From contig CM068315.1 in NCBI GenBank assembly GCA_034766995.1, forward strand, positions 9,810,510 to 9,874,509: DNA of 64,000 nucleotides, written 5' to 3'. The position numbers and the translations under genes are program-made. This DNA is from Acanthacorydalis orientalis (lineage: Eukaryota > Arthropoda > Insecta > Megaloptera > Corydalidae). Below the pieces are notes generated by a model. It made no database searches and had not been told where the DNA came from. It saw only the letters and a list, made by a program, of their open reading frames with translations. Below, one piece after another: positions 49,274 to 61,578 of the stretch. How positions within the stretch are numbered: position 1 is the first letter of the stretch; each line of letters starts with the position of its first letter.

Positions 49274-50905
49274 AAATTATAGTGTGAATGCGGATGTAGA
49301 TTTAATTTCGAGATAAAAATTTAATTATTAAATTAAGTGTAGGTAATTTTCACACTCTACCTTTGATATTTCAGACAAAAAATAACATCAAAATATAACG
49401 GGAAATTATAATTAACCTTGAACATTATTCTACAAACTTAAATTTATTTCGACGCTTCTGCTATTTTTAAAATCAATAGATTTCTAATTTGCTGCGTGAA
49501 AGGATGCAAAAATTAGTTTTTCTTCTCTTTATTTTCCGCTTATGTTATTATTAATATATTTTTTCAAATAAAGTATGTGCACGTTATGATATTTTATGGA
49601 TTACTTAATTATCAGGTGAAAGCCGTTAATTATATTGCTTAAAAGTGTTTTAACTGCTTTTTAATTTTATTGTCATAGTTTAAATATAATTATTAGTAAT
49701 TATGTATAGTTTTTAGTGCATTCTGTTTATTATGTATCTTGAATTAAAAATTTACTTTCAAATAATTCGAATAATATTATTTTATAGAATAATTGCGTTC
49801 TATTAGCTCTTATTTAAAATACTTAACAAAAAATAATAAAAAGAAAGGTTTTTGTAATTAAATAAAATCAATTATATTAACTTGAATACATAATAATTTG
49901 AATTAAATTTGTTTGAATATAAAGGTAGTGTTGAATTTGTTAACTGGATTTAATTTTTTCATTCCATACAGAAAATCAATATACTTATTAAAAGATAAAA
50001 AAATAGTTTATACCTTACCGTCCTATCGATGATATAGCATTACCAATAATCTCAGAAAACAATAAAATATGATTGAAAAAGTTCATCAGAAATTTTTGCT
50101 TGTTGAGAAAATGAAAAATTAGTTTGTGAAAAACTTAAAGTTTGTTTGGTTAGTAGTTTGTGATAATTATTTTTAAACGCGACAATCATCATCTCCTAGC
50201 AAATATTATTTAAAGGAATTACAAAACGCAGATTTGCACTGATTAATGATTAATGAAATGTAAATGTTTAAAAACTGTTACAAATATTTAATTCTTTTTC
50301 TGGAATAACTCTCTAATAAGTCTATTGGAAGGTATTTATCTGCGCAGAGTATTTTCGTTCATATGATTTATTTCAATTCAGTTTTAGGATTTCAGGTTTT
50401 TATTCTTTTTTTTTAGTTAAAATACTTAGTACACATTAATTTCAGTTGATTTTTAAATTAGTAGTTTGAAAAAGTAATAATCTCTTATATTCACAATTTA
50501 TTTTACAATTACATAAATTTTGAAAACGTAATAAGTGTATTTTTATTTGAGTATTAATAGTAATAAAATAGAATTCTAATTGTGTAAATATTTCTGAAAA
50601 AACTGTTGATAGTATAATCCGTTTACACTATTCTGATATTTTTATCATTTTTAAAAAATAACTAGAAAACATATCTATGTGACTAAATAACACTAAAACA
50701 CAATAATATCAAGTAGGAAAATTCTAGCATACTTTGCATGAAGGGAACAATAAAAAATATTTCATAAATATCGTTATAAAAAGTGTTGCATGTATTTTAT
50801 GCTTTTGTGTTTATTAAAAATATGTTTAAATTCTGCAACATTCGTGAAAACAGAGCACCGGAAAAAAGTATTTATATATGTGTAATCATAATAATAATTA
50901 CAATA
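48588..50905. other. AT-rich stretch with (TA)n tracts
   Basis: (TA)n at 48635-48693, 49043-49089 and 49199-49273 (ending in GT). The remaining ~1.6 kb holds no recognised gene, repeat or RNA. Confidence 0.65.
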
Positions 50906-51545
50906 CGTTTTCTCTGTGTCTGCCGGCAGCAACATTTACTCGAAATTAACATTTCAATTTGAATTAAATAAAACGTTCCACGGAAAACGAGTCGAGGTCG
51001 CGGGTGTACGAGACAAGCTTTTTAAATTGAAGTAACCGCACGGAGATGCAACGAGACGGCGGTAAATAACGTTAGTTGTGAGCTTAGTCGAGCCGCGATG
51101 TTAATACGCTTAACAATCCTAGCTCGATTTAATTTCTACCAATAAACTGTGTCCCTTTAAATCCAGGTGGATCTCGGATAAGCTATCCATCTGTCTTCAA
51201 CCTTAGTGGATGAGGTCGAGGGTCGAGACGAGTGGGCTATATCGTGCTAGTGAGCGTCGTCGAAGGAATAACACAAAACCGGGCGCGAATTATCAGGGTC
51301 CACCGACGACAATTTCTCGTTTCACTTCGTTTTATTTTCGAACGAGTATTGTCTGACCAAAAGCGTACTATATAAGTGGTTAATAATCATAAAGGACGTT
51401 GGCATCAAGAGAGAAGAAACAATTAGATCTGCGCGATTTTCTGGAAAATATCTGAATTGTTTAATTATTACAGGTATAACGTTTCATCTGATTTAATACG
51501 TTAGAACGGTTCGCTTTTAACGGTACGTTGGAGAAGAATTTTTAA
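50906..51545. other. GC-richer island
   Basis: Raised GC, CpG-rich words (GAGTCGAGGTCGCGGGTGTA near 50988; CGAGACGGCGGTAAATAACG near 51053) mixed with blocks such as TTCAATTTGAATTAAAT. No open frame of note. One of the strongest candidates for a conserved non-coding regulatory element by composition; no homologue can be checked from the sequence alone. Confidence 0.38.
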
Positions 51546-52253
51546 TGATATTATTTAAATTCATTCGCAGAAGTTATTTTAAACCAATTATCCTCACAGA
51601 GCTTAATATTAAAATTTTTATTTTGAATTTGTCAGGAGGGTGATAGAATATGGCGAATTATAAATCAAATACAAACACATATATCGGTTATGTATATAAA
51701 AGTAAATCGAACATTAAATTCTTTTTAACACAAACACATGCTGTTTTGTTCGATATATTGAATTTTAATTATTTCTACTGAAAAGTATTCTTGTTTAATG
51801 AACATTAAAAATTCAAATGTGTAATGACGAATTTCAAACAAATAATGAAAATAAATTAATTTCTTTCATTTCAAAAAAAAATATTTGAATTAAATTGCTA
51901 TTTATCAAATATCATATATATAATCTAAATATATGATTCCATAAATAATTTATGTATATGTTTATTACTGTTTATACAAAAATATAAATATGTATCTTTC
52001 AACAAAAATAATTAATTACTTTCTACTTATATTAATTTATAACATATTCTTATCTAAGAAAAAATGTTCCAGCCATTATTGTTTTACGTTAAATGTATTA
52101 TTAAAAATAAAATTACACATTTTTATTGATCAGGAAAGATTCAAATAATATGAAATTTTATTCTAAATATAATATTAGAAACTAATATATTATATATTTA
52201 ATATATTTTTTTTATATTTATATTTTCTAATCTCTCTCTCTCACCGTACATAT

Positions 52254-52302
<49 letters not shown>

Positions 52303-52303
52303 C
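51546..52303. other. AT-rich stretch with (CT)n and (TA)n
   Basis: (CT)n at 52231-52243 and (TA)n at about 52250-52300. Nothing else recognised. Confidence 0.7.
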
Positions 52304-52470
52304 ACGATAAATAGATGTAATTATAGGTATTTTTTGTAACTTAATTCAAATACTTTTTATGTGCAATACGAAGAAATAAATACATTTGAGAATTTTTTCA
52401 AGCTTATTGGCTTGAGAAAATACGATTATTGAATAGTGTATATTTTCATACATACATGTATATATGTATG

Positions 52471-52515
<45 letters not shown>

Positions 52516-52695
52516 GATAAATAGATGTAATTATAGGAATTTTTTGTAACTTAATTCAAATACTTTTTATATGTAATACAAAGGAATAAATACATTAGAA
52601 AATTATTTTCAAGCTTATTAGCTTGAGAAAATACGAATATTGAATAGTGTATATTTTCATACATACATGTATGTATGTATATATATATATGTATA
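52304..52695. repeat. 210-bp tandem duplication including its microsatellite
   Basis: Unit 1 52304-52513 and unit 2 52514-52695 start with ACGATAAATAGATGTAATTA and continue in parallel through TTTTTTGTAACTTAATTCAA, AAATACATT, CAAGCTTATT, GCTTGAGAAAATACGA and TTCATACATACATGTAT before a (TA)n tract. Small differences show it is not brand-new. The (TA)n at the unit boundary is part of the repeat. Confidence 0.92.
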
Positions 52696-53033
52696 TATAC
52701 AAATTTACATAAACATGAAAGTAAAAAAAGAAACGAATAGTATAAAAATAAGATATAAACTATTGATGTTTCTTAGTAATTTACTCCTCAGATCTCTGTT
52801 CGCAGAAGGAAATAATGTAGACATATGTGTTTCTTTATTATATACTTAAAAATTTAGTATATTTAACATGCGTCATCACATTTTATGACGAAGTCGTAAA
52901 ACGATGACGAAACGTTACAAAAGAAAACTAAATAAGCTTTGTATAAAAAATATATATGTTTATGTCTAACAAAAGCATTGGAACACATAAAGTTTCACGT
53001 CAATAATTGAAATAGAAAGACGTACTTGAAATT

Positions 53034-53098
<65 letters not shown>

Positions 53099-53607
53099 AC
53101 GAATATACCTACGAATTTATAACTCTAAAGTAATTATAGATAAGTCTAGAATCTATTTATTCCTATTAATAGTACTATATATTTGGTTATTTCCACATTT
53201 CGAATTCTGAACATTTTATTTTTGTTGTATGAAGCTCAGAACGCATTGGATCAATAGACGATTTTCTTGATTTGATATAGATTTTTATTATTCGTATATT
53301 ATCAAAATTTATTTCTTATACAAATTAATTATTGTTCTTAATGTTTATGGATTTATTAAAATAATTGCTTATAAATTCTTCATAAATGCAAAAACATACT
53401 ATACTACCCTTATATATCGTTACTACGCTTATATTTGCACGCATATTTTTTTAAATATTGATCAGTCTTAAATTAAAAAAAATCTTGAATTTCACCATTA
53501 ATTATTTTAATATTTTACTTTTATTATTTCTCTGACAGAAACTTCCTATACACAAAATGTGTAAAAAATATTTTTTTCCTTATTAAAAAGTGGATCAAAA
53601 TTAATGT
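52696..53607. other. AT-rich stretch with (TA)n
   Basis: (TA)n at 53036-53094, followed by a 13-bp duplication (ATATACCTACGAA twice). No gene recognised. Confidence 0.65.
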
Positions 53608-53609
53608 TA

Positions 53610-54488
53610 GATAGTAGGAAAGTAATTGAGTTTTTTTGTGTTCTGAATTCTACTCTTATTTTTTTCAATGAAAGTTTCATTTCTTCGTATTCATGTTAAT
53701 ATCATTTTAAAGTGCGTTTTTCAATCTGTATTTTGTTGATATCAACTTTGATTTTATTTTTAATTTTGGTTCAAATTGGACTATTGAATTAAAGATAGAA
53801 AAGAAACAAATAAGAGGATTTTTTGTGAATTGAAACCGGGTGATGGAGCAGCAGAGACTGCTCGTAAACTAAATGATGATTTTGGTGTGAATACTGTTAA
53901 GGAACGTACAGTACAATGGTGGTTCCAAATGTTTCGTGCTGGGGATGAGAGTCTTGAAGATGAAGAAGGTCGCGGTGGTGGTCTGTGCTTGGTATTATCC
54001 ACTACAATTTTTTTAATCCTGACGAAGCTATTACAGCTGAGAGTTATTGTCAAGAAATTGAAAAAATTCACCAATAACTGAGAAGTCTAGCCCTCACGCC
54101 ATTTAATCGAAAAGATCGAAAACTTCTGCATGACCACACGTCGCGCGATTGACCCACCAAACGTTAAATGAATTGGGCTATGAAACATTCCTTCATCCAC
54201 CATACTTACCAGACATATCATCAACAGATTATCACTTGTTTAAGCATTTCGATAACTTTTTACAGGATAAGTTCTTCAACAATTAAAGTACTGCCTAAAG
54301 TGCATTTAGATATTTTAACAACTTTAGCACCCCGAAATTTTACATCACCGGAATAAGTAAACTTTTTATTAATTGGAAAGAATATTTCGTTTCTAATGGT
54401 GCTTATTTCGATTAATAAACTTATTACTAGCTGCAAAAAATGTATATGAATTTATAAGTCACAAACCGCAATCATTTTTCTACCAATA
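53610..54488 (+). mobile_element. GGTTGG-lineage mariner, copy B, 879 bp, keeps both protein ends
   Basis: TA at 53608-53609 and 54489-54490. Left end GATAGTAGGAAAGTAATTGA; right end on the minus strand TATTGGTAGAAAAATGATTG. Unlike the ~540 bp copies it keeps the C-terminal half of the transposase, and its deletion removes the linker and the first part of the catalytic domain. It is the longest member of the lineage here and the best guide to the parent element. Confidence 0.93.
53795..54415 (+). pseudogene. Mariner transposase with central deletion
   Basis: The N-terminal part from 53795 (start codon decayed to ATA) reads EKKQIRGFF, then, after a small frameshift, KPGDGAAETARKLNDDFGV, TVKERTVQWWFQMFRAGDES and LEDEEGRG. 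It then jumps to HYNFFNPDEAITAESYCQEI (about 54000-54060), LLHDHTSRD (second catalytic Asp region), HHTYLPDISSTDYHLFKHF (third Asp region) and ends STPKFYITGISKLFI ... SNGAYFD with a stop at 54413-54415. The QWWF/DEE linker and GAYFD ending place it in the cecropia-type (Hsmar1-like) group. The first catalytic Asp block is deleted, and stops and frameshifts remain. Confidence 0.92.
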
Positions 54489-54490
54489 TA

Positions 54491-55048
54491 ATAGTAATGG
54501 AAACTGATTATGTAACCATCACTCGATATCAAAAATAATTTTATTCTTAAAAGTTTTGACACTAATAAATTTTATATTGTCAAAGTTGTATGTTACTATA
54601 TCTTTCAAAAACAAATAAGTAGTAAGTAATAAAATGAAAAGATATATTTAAAATAATAAACTGTGAGCTATATACGAGATTCAACAAAACAATCGCCATC
54701 AACTGACAGTTTAGTTAAAAGAATTATATAAATATAAAACGCAATTTTGATAATATTATTTAATAAAATATTCATTAATAAATTTAAAAAGAAACTGAGT
54801 TGACTATAAAGTGGAAATGTGGTGTATATACAAGTTTTGTTGAAAATTTTAAATATTCAAAAGCAGTATATTTGTATATGTAGTATTTCGAAATTATTTG
54901 GAAGAAAACAATAATTTATTTAATGAATATTAAATAACTCATAAATTTCAGTTCTAATTTATGATCCATTATTATACTGTAACGAATTCAAAGAAACTCT
55001 GTTAATTATGCTGACTAATCAGCTAAAATAATCTATTTCTCTCTTTTA

Positions 55049-55096
<48 letters not shown>

Positions 55097-55119
55097 CTCA
55101 ATTAACATTTTCATATTAG
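54491..55119. other. AT-rich stretch with (TA)n
   Basis: (TA)n at 55058-55094. Nothing else recognised. Confidence 0.65.
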
Positions 55120-56095
55120 ATTTGAGAGTCGCGTAAAACAAAAAGAAAACGAAGGCATTGCCGACGACGAAAATGATCCACGGTAAAAGTACGAACTTTC
55201 GTTTCAAATTACAACCATTATAGCGAGTTATATATCACGCAGACTTTCGATGACTTGTTTCACAAGCCACCTCAGCTAAGAAAAAGTTGGTCGTCGTGAC
55301 AAAAACGACTTCACTGGCCGAGAGAAAATGAAGTGAGTCGAGCTGGGAAGAAAAACGCAACAAACTTTTCACAGACTTAGAGTTCAGGATAAACTCAGGG
55401 TGACAAGTGGATGTCGGACGAAAACGTGAGGAGGTCTGTGTACGCAGTTGCAACAGAGACAGCATCATGTTAAAAAGAGGCCACTCGCCGCCACGACAGG
55501 AAAACGTTTTGGTCAATGGCTTTTAAAAATTTCACCGCTGAACAAACTTGAAAAAGCGTGCGCGGCATGCTCGGGACTCAGCAATCTTCGTCGTCTTCGA
55601 TCCCTTGTGCCGGAATAAAAAAAATATATCTACACTTTTGAATAGGTAAGTCGAGAAAGAACAACCCTCTCTGCATACATAACTACATCAATTACGAAGT
55701 ATTTAACTTCGATGGGTTCGACGATTATAGATTTTAAAAGTTGTTAAATTGGTTGCGAAATAAAAGTTACGAACATTCCTGCCCACCCATTGTACGCGAC
55801 CAAATATCAAATCAGCAATTCTTTTGTCTGTACCAATACTGACTGACGTCGACCGCACACCTCGGCTCGTTCGATTCACGTCGTGCTGATTATGAACCAT
55901 TGTTATACAAATTTGAATAACTACCCGTTTTATACTGTTTCGATACATTTTTTCTCATCCCATTTTCGTATTTTCAATAAATATAAATGTACAAAGCGCT
56001 CGGAAAATTATTACAGCGAATTATTACAAATTTCAACGGGTTTTACTGTGCGGTCAAATACAAACACGCTATATGTTGTCTTCGTTATGAACTAG
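55120..56095. other. GC-richer island
   Basis: Raised GC from about 55120 to 55620 and 55780-55880, with CpG words (CATTGCCGACGACGAAAATG near 55156). A 93-codon minus-strand frame (55235-55516), an 81-codon minus frame (55703-55948) and a 70-codon plus frame (55883-56095) have no recognised domain. Could hold an exon or a regulatory element; undetermined. Confidence 0.35.
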
Positions 56096-56966
56096 CAGGA
56101 TGTTTTCAAATATAAAAAATTAATACGAATATATAAAAAGAAACAACAGAACTTTCGAAATTAAAAGGCTTTTATCGAATATCTTTTTCTATCAAATGAC
56201 AGTTTTCGATGAAAGAATAATAAAATAATAGTAGAATAAAAAGAGAATATCATATTTTTTAATACTTTAAAACATGTTTTGTATAATTATTTTTCATTAA
56301 AAATATAAGGTTCAGTGTTAAAACGAGAAAACAACAATTTGGTTATTATAATTATCTTAATTCACATTCAAAAAAATATTTAAAAGAAATTATAATTAAG
56401 TCGTTTTTACTAATGTTTGAATTATTTTATGCTGTTTTAATGAATTTATTTCTATAATAGCCAATATATTATTAGGAATTTAAAAAAAAAACTTTTTTAG
56501 AGTAAATACCAGCATTAAAATTTTTATATGATATAAATAGGATAATTAAATTGTATATTTTTATCACTTTTACGACTCCAGGCATAAAAATATACGAAAT
56601 ACTAATTATTTTAATTTGAAATAAATAAAAAAATACATTTTAGCTAAAGTTTAGAATTTCAACTATTATTTATATACGTTTGTAAACAGAATGATACAGA
56701 AGGTAACAAAACTCACACGTAAATGTAATTACAAATACAAAAAACATATGTAAAAATGTTTTACCCTTTCTCTCTCTCTCTTTATATATATATACATATA
56801 CATATATGGAGAGAGAGAGAGAATCATTAAATGAGATATCTTTCAAGCATTTTAAAGAATTAAAGAACTTATATAGTAATGAATGACTTGCAATGTTAGA
56901 GTAAATACTGTCAGTATATTCACGATTTTCTTCAATATGATTTTTTATTCTCATTTTAAAGTATTA
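56096..56966. other. AT-rich stretch with CT/TA/GA hairpin
   Basis: 56769-56822 is (TC)7, TA-rich core, (GA)7: a self-complementary block able to form a hairpin. No gene recognised; a minus-strand frame across it (56670-56954) is low-complexity in the middle. Confidence 0.65.
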
Positions 56967-57486
56967 GGTTGATAGAAAAACAAATGATGTTGATGACCTT
57001 CAAATTCATATACATGTTTCCGTTTGTAGTCCAAAACTGTTGGATGACTAATGCTTAACTTTTGTGGAAGCTGTCGAATTGTTGTGCGTGGTTCTAATTC
57101 AGCTAATACCTTCAGTTGGTTGTTATGAACTGAAGTAGGATGCCGGCGAAATTCATCTTCACGGCTCTCGTCCCCAGTACGAAATTTGGAACAACCGTAC
57201 GTTTCTTAACAGTACCCACACAAAAAAACCCATCAGTTTCTGCTGATTTATCATCCGTTTTCAACTCATAAAAAAATGCCAGTTATTTGTTTCTTTCCAT
57301 CTTTAATTCAATAGGTAAATTTGAAGAAAAATTAATAATAAAATCAAAGTCGATTTTGCCAAATTAGAGATCGAAAAATGCACTTTAAAATGATATTAAC
57401 ATGAACACGATGAAAAGACACTTTCATTTAAGAAAATTAAGGTTAGAATTCAGAAAACAAGAAAAGCAGTTATTTTCCTACCAACC
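56967..57486 (-). mobile_element. GGTTGG-lineage mariner, copy D, 520 bp
   Basis: TA at 56965-56966 and 57487-57488. Plus-strand left end GGTTGATAGAAAAACAAATG; right end on the minus strand GGTTGGTAGGAAAATAACTG. Minus-strand transposase stub from 57300: ME-RNK, AFFYELKTDDKSAET, a small deletion, GTVKKRTV, then the TTIRQLPQKLSISHPTVLDY block, ending at about 57010. Only the DNA-binding region is coded. It is slightly shorter than its sisters because of extra losses in the first helix-turn-helix. Confidence 0.92.
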
Positions 57487-57488
57487 TA

Positions 57489-59218
57489 ATATTAATCTTA
57501 TACGATTACTTCTTCCATGATTCAAAATACTGACAGTAACAGTGATAGAATGTGGCGCAATAATTAAAAAAACAGAGTTTTATATATTCGAATATAATAT
57601 TTTTTAAGATGTATTTTTAAACATTGTGAGGAAGGTATCGTATTAAAATATTAAACATAAATACTCTTATATGTATAATAAATTTAAAGAACATTTTCTG
57701 CCGTTACGATTTAATAACTTCTGTTCTTTTTTACAATTAAAAATTATATACAAGAAAATTTTTATAAGCTGTAGATTTTTCTTTAAAGACTGCGTTTTAC
57801 TTAAATTAAATTTTATTTTATTTTGATGAATATAAATGTTTTTAATAATGTTTGCCTTAATAATATTTTCTAATATCTCAGTTATGAAGTGAGATAGTAG
57901 TAATTTATTATTTTGATTTAAATATCTAAATACAATAAAAAGAAAATAAAATAACTGTAGATATTACATTTCTTATATTACTTCGAGTATTTTGCTTCGC
58001 AGTAGTAAAACACTTAGAAAAGCAGTCTCTGAAAGATTAAATGGCGATTAAAACAGACAGTTAATTTATTCTATTTTGTCGCAACGCAAACATAGATAAA
58101 TGCTTTACTTTCTAGAAAGAAGTGAAAACGGAAATGTTGATAATGTGTACGGCGTTAAATGCTATGTTTGTAGTTATGTATCAAACAGTTTATTGGATAA
58201 AAATATATAAATATAAAAAGGTTTTTGAAGGTTGGTATTTTATGCCGTTTTTTATTAGGAAAAATCTTCAAAATAAAGTTTGTTTTGTTTTGCTTGAAAG
58301 ATAATTCTTGATTTGTTTTTTATTTTAAATATTATCATTTATTTGTTTTTTTATAAAAAAAATGTTACAGTAGTGAAATAATGTCAAGAACAGTCTACAC
58401 CCTGACTCATTTTAATTTTTCAAAATTAAAATGAGTCAAGGTTTGATATTAAACTTGATTAAATTTTACAAACTTTATTTTGCACTATATATTTTATTGT
58501 TTAGCCGTTTGTTTACAACTCATCAATTTTTTTATTACAAAATATTATTGAAACAATGTCAGATAATATATATATATATATATATATATATAAAGAAACG
58601 GAATAGTCCATTCAAATCATAATGACTCATTTATAAAATTATTCATTTAATTATTCTTTTGTCTTAAAGTAGGAATATTTATTTGAATATTTTTTCCTTA
58701 TATGAAAATTTAAAATTATTTTATTGTTGATATCAAATAACAATTATATAAAATCTGTCTCTATATTTTCATCTTTTAAGCAAATAATCAACACAATATA
58801 GTTCCGACACTGTATAAATTCACTTAAAAAATCTTTTTCTCTCCATAAATCACAATGTTTTTTCGATCAAAAATTTTCAATAAATCGTTATTGTTAATAA
58901 TACTAATATTATTTAATATATATATAGAAAACTGTAACAAAATATTTATTATTAAGTCTTCATCTATATTTTACTTTTTCTAACTTCAAATGTGATTGAA
59001 GTTAATTAAATTTCGAATATCGTGAAAAGATATTGCTGAAAATGTATTAAATTGTTCTCGTAATTCATAAAATTTAATAATGTGAGCTGATAATAAGATC
59101 TATATTAATAGACAAAATAAGCTTAAACGACTTGAAATCTTGAACTTGATGAAAGATAATAAGATAAATATTAAGATTAAAGGGAATTGTTTATATTAAG
59201 AAAATTGGTTTAAAATTT

Positions 59219-59276
<58 letters not shown>

Positions 59277-59853
59277 AACGAGTTAATGATTATATAATCA
59301 TCAGGACGTTATAAAAAATCATAAACCACGATTTTTTTAATGTTAGAAGTTATAAATATAAACAGAAAATTCATTTATTATTAATTTTCTGAAAAAAAAT
59401 TTTTATTGGATATAAATATTTCTGAATGATAACATTTATATATTCCGTAAATACTACAAATTAAGTTATATAAAAAATGAACCAGTTCAAATATAACATT
59501 TTAGTTTAAAGAATACCCAAGTTATCAGAATATCAAAGTGAAGTTTAACACGTAGGAAAAAAGAGACGTAATTGAGTGGATATCGCTTCGTTGCTTATGA
59601 ATTTTAGAAAGATATGCTTGCTTTTTTAACACTTGAAAGGTTTTACATGTCTTTAAATCTTAATTAAAAATCTTTGTTTGTTCATTTTAAGTAAATATGT
59701 CTTTGTAAATAAGTGTAATAGTTCGTTTGATGCTTTTTAAATTTTCATTTATAAATATCATACCCCCAACTGTTATTTACAATAAAGAAACTTTAAATTT
59801 CAACACAAATCCTGTTTTATTTTAAATTAAAAAGTGTGTTCGTATTAAAAAAT

Positions 59854-59890
<37 letters not shown>

Positions 59891-61010
59891 TAGCTGTAAA
59901 TATTTTTTAAAAAAACTCTTGAAATCATTGTTAAATATTAATAAGGTAAATTGTTGACATATATGTAGGTAATTGAAATCTATATTACTCAAAAATTACT
60001 TAATAGTATAATGAGTCTGACTCAAAGAGTACTTAATAGAACATAACAAATTGTTGTGTCAAATAACTACAATTATACGTTCTTTATATTATATTTTATG
60101 CTGAATTCAAATATGTGTTATAATTTAATTTATTTCTAATATTTAAGTCAAAATATTTTTAATATTTAAAAGTTATATTTCTTCGAATTGTCACAAATAT
60201 TACTAACAGAAATGTTGTTGTTTTTCTGCCGTATTTTACTCTTAAACATCTCTTTTCAGTATTCAACGGCGAGACTACATTTCTCCGTACCATTTTTCCA
60301 TGGGGAAAATATCTTTGTCAAATCGTTCGTCTTCATTACTGATCACAAGTAAGTTTTTGTAAAAAAAAAAATAAAAATTTTAAGTCATATATTACATTAC
60401 ATATTCTTATCCTCTTTTAAAAGATTAATTTCTTACTAATTTATAATTTACTATTATGTTTATTACTATTTATTATACTTATTACATATCTTTACTGTTG
60501 ATGATTTGTGCTAATACTATTTATTACTAATTTAATTTTCTGTAATCCTCAAATAGATCCCAGTACCATTTTAGAATGCTTATAATGTAACTCATTTTTC
60601 TTCTCTTAATTTAACAAATCTTTAAAGTAGTGATCGTTTATCACCTCCTTTATTTACATGCTTACAAATATTATTTATTTATTTTAATTGTACTAATTTA
60701 TTCAGATTTATTCTTCAAATTAAAAACTAGTTTTACTCTATCTTTATTCATTTCCTTATTGGCATCGGGTAAAATCGGTTTTTATGTTCAATAGTTGTCA
60801 CTATTTACATGAGGCTTACAAAATCTTTCTTTTCTGGAATCAATGATTTTTTTCTTGGATTGATTGATTATTTGAAGTTTAAGAATGCATCGACATGTAG
60901 GATCATTGCGCCCGTCTTTTTTTGGAGATTTTTCTTTTTTGTACATACTTTCTCTCATTGATATCCTATTTACAAAGAAAGCTATATAATTTCGTATAAG
61001 GAAACTATTA
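57489..61010. other. AT-rich stretch with small repeats
   Basis: Perfect hairpin at 58403-58438 (17-bp arms TGACTCATTTTAATTTT, 2-base loop). (TA)n at 58566-58592 and 59219-59270; (CT)n/(TA)n at 59855-59890. A family X left arm lies at 58795-58905 (GTTCCGACACTGTATAAATT ... TTTTTCGATCAAAAATTTTC, AATAAATCGTTATTGTTAAT). No gene recognised. Confidence 0.6.
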
Positions 61011-61381
61011 GGTTGATGAAAAATAATTGCGGTTTATTACCTTCAAATTCATATATATTTTCGACTTTTGTGATTTTTTTAAATGTTTTAATTGGTCCAG
61101 AATTTCCTAACGTCTAATTTTTGTGTAAGCTTTTGAATTGTTGTATGTGGTTTTGATTTAATTAATGCCTTCAGTTGGTCGTTATGAACTGAAGAAGGAC
61201 GATCGTAACCTTCATCTTCAAGGATCTTGTCTCTAGCACGTAATTTTCTTGACCATCATTGAACCGTATATTCCTTAACAGTATCCATGCCAAAAGCAAC
61301 GTTTATCAAACGAGTAGTTTTTCCTATATTACCACCCATTTTGAACTCATACAAAAATTCTCTTATTTGCTTTTTCTCTTC
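61011..61381 (-). mobile_element. GGTTGG-lineage mariner, copy E, truncated and rearranged
   Basis: TA at 61009-61010, then GGTTGATGAAAAATAATTGC. The minus-strand transposase stub reads EKKQIREFLYEFKMGG, TTRLINVAFGMDTVKEYTVQ, LRARDKILEDEG, SSVHNDQLKALIKSKPHTTI and QKLTQKLDVR before reaching the terminal repeat. At its 5' edge (about 61380) the leader that should follow on the minus strand is replaced by the same leader in plus orientation (61384-61425). The other terminal repeat is missing. Confidence 0.88.
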
Positions 61382-61383
61382 AG

Positions 61384-61425
61384 TTTTATTATTAATTTTG
61401 CTTAAAATTGGGCTATTGAATTAAA
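61384..61425 (+). mobile_element. Inverted piece of mariner leader
   Basis: TTTTATTATTAATTTTGCTT then AAAATTGGGCTATTGAATTA is the leader sequence found just before the transposase start in the other copies (compare 44250-44290), here on the opposite strand to the adjoining coding stub. Confidence 0.8.
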
Positions 61426-61448
61426 TATTTTGTACTTAGTTAATAGTA

Positions 61449-61578
61449 TATTGGTAGGAAAATAATTGCTATTTTTTTTCTGAATTTTAACTTTAATTTT
61501 TTCCAATGAAAGTGTTATTTAATCGTGTTCATGTTAATTTCATTTTAAAGTGCACTTTTTCGTCTGTATTTTGGTAAC
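61449..61578 (+). mobile_element. GGTTGG-lineage mariner 5' end fragment, copy F
   Basis: After TA (61447-61448) the sequence reads TATTGGTAGGAAAATAATTG, CCAATGAAAGTGTTATTT, TCGTGTTCATGTTAATTTCA and GTCTGTATTTTGGTAACA: the left terminal repeat and outer leader in plus orientation. It stops where the inner leader should begin. That missing inner leader is the piece found upstream at 61384-61425. Confidence 0.85.

Noticed and set aside
53781..54074. 97-codon minus-strand frame
   Set aside because: Antisense shadow of the mariner transposase in copy B.
55235..55516. 93-codon minus-strand frame as a gene
   Set aside because: No recognised domain, and GC-richer DNA has fewer stops by chance; not enough to call.
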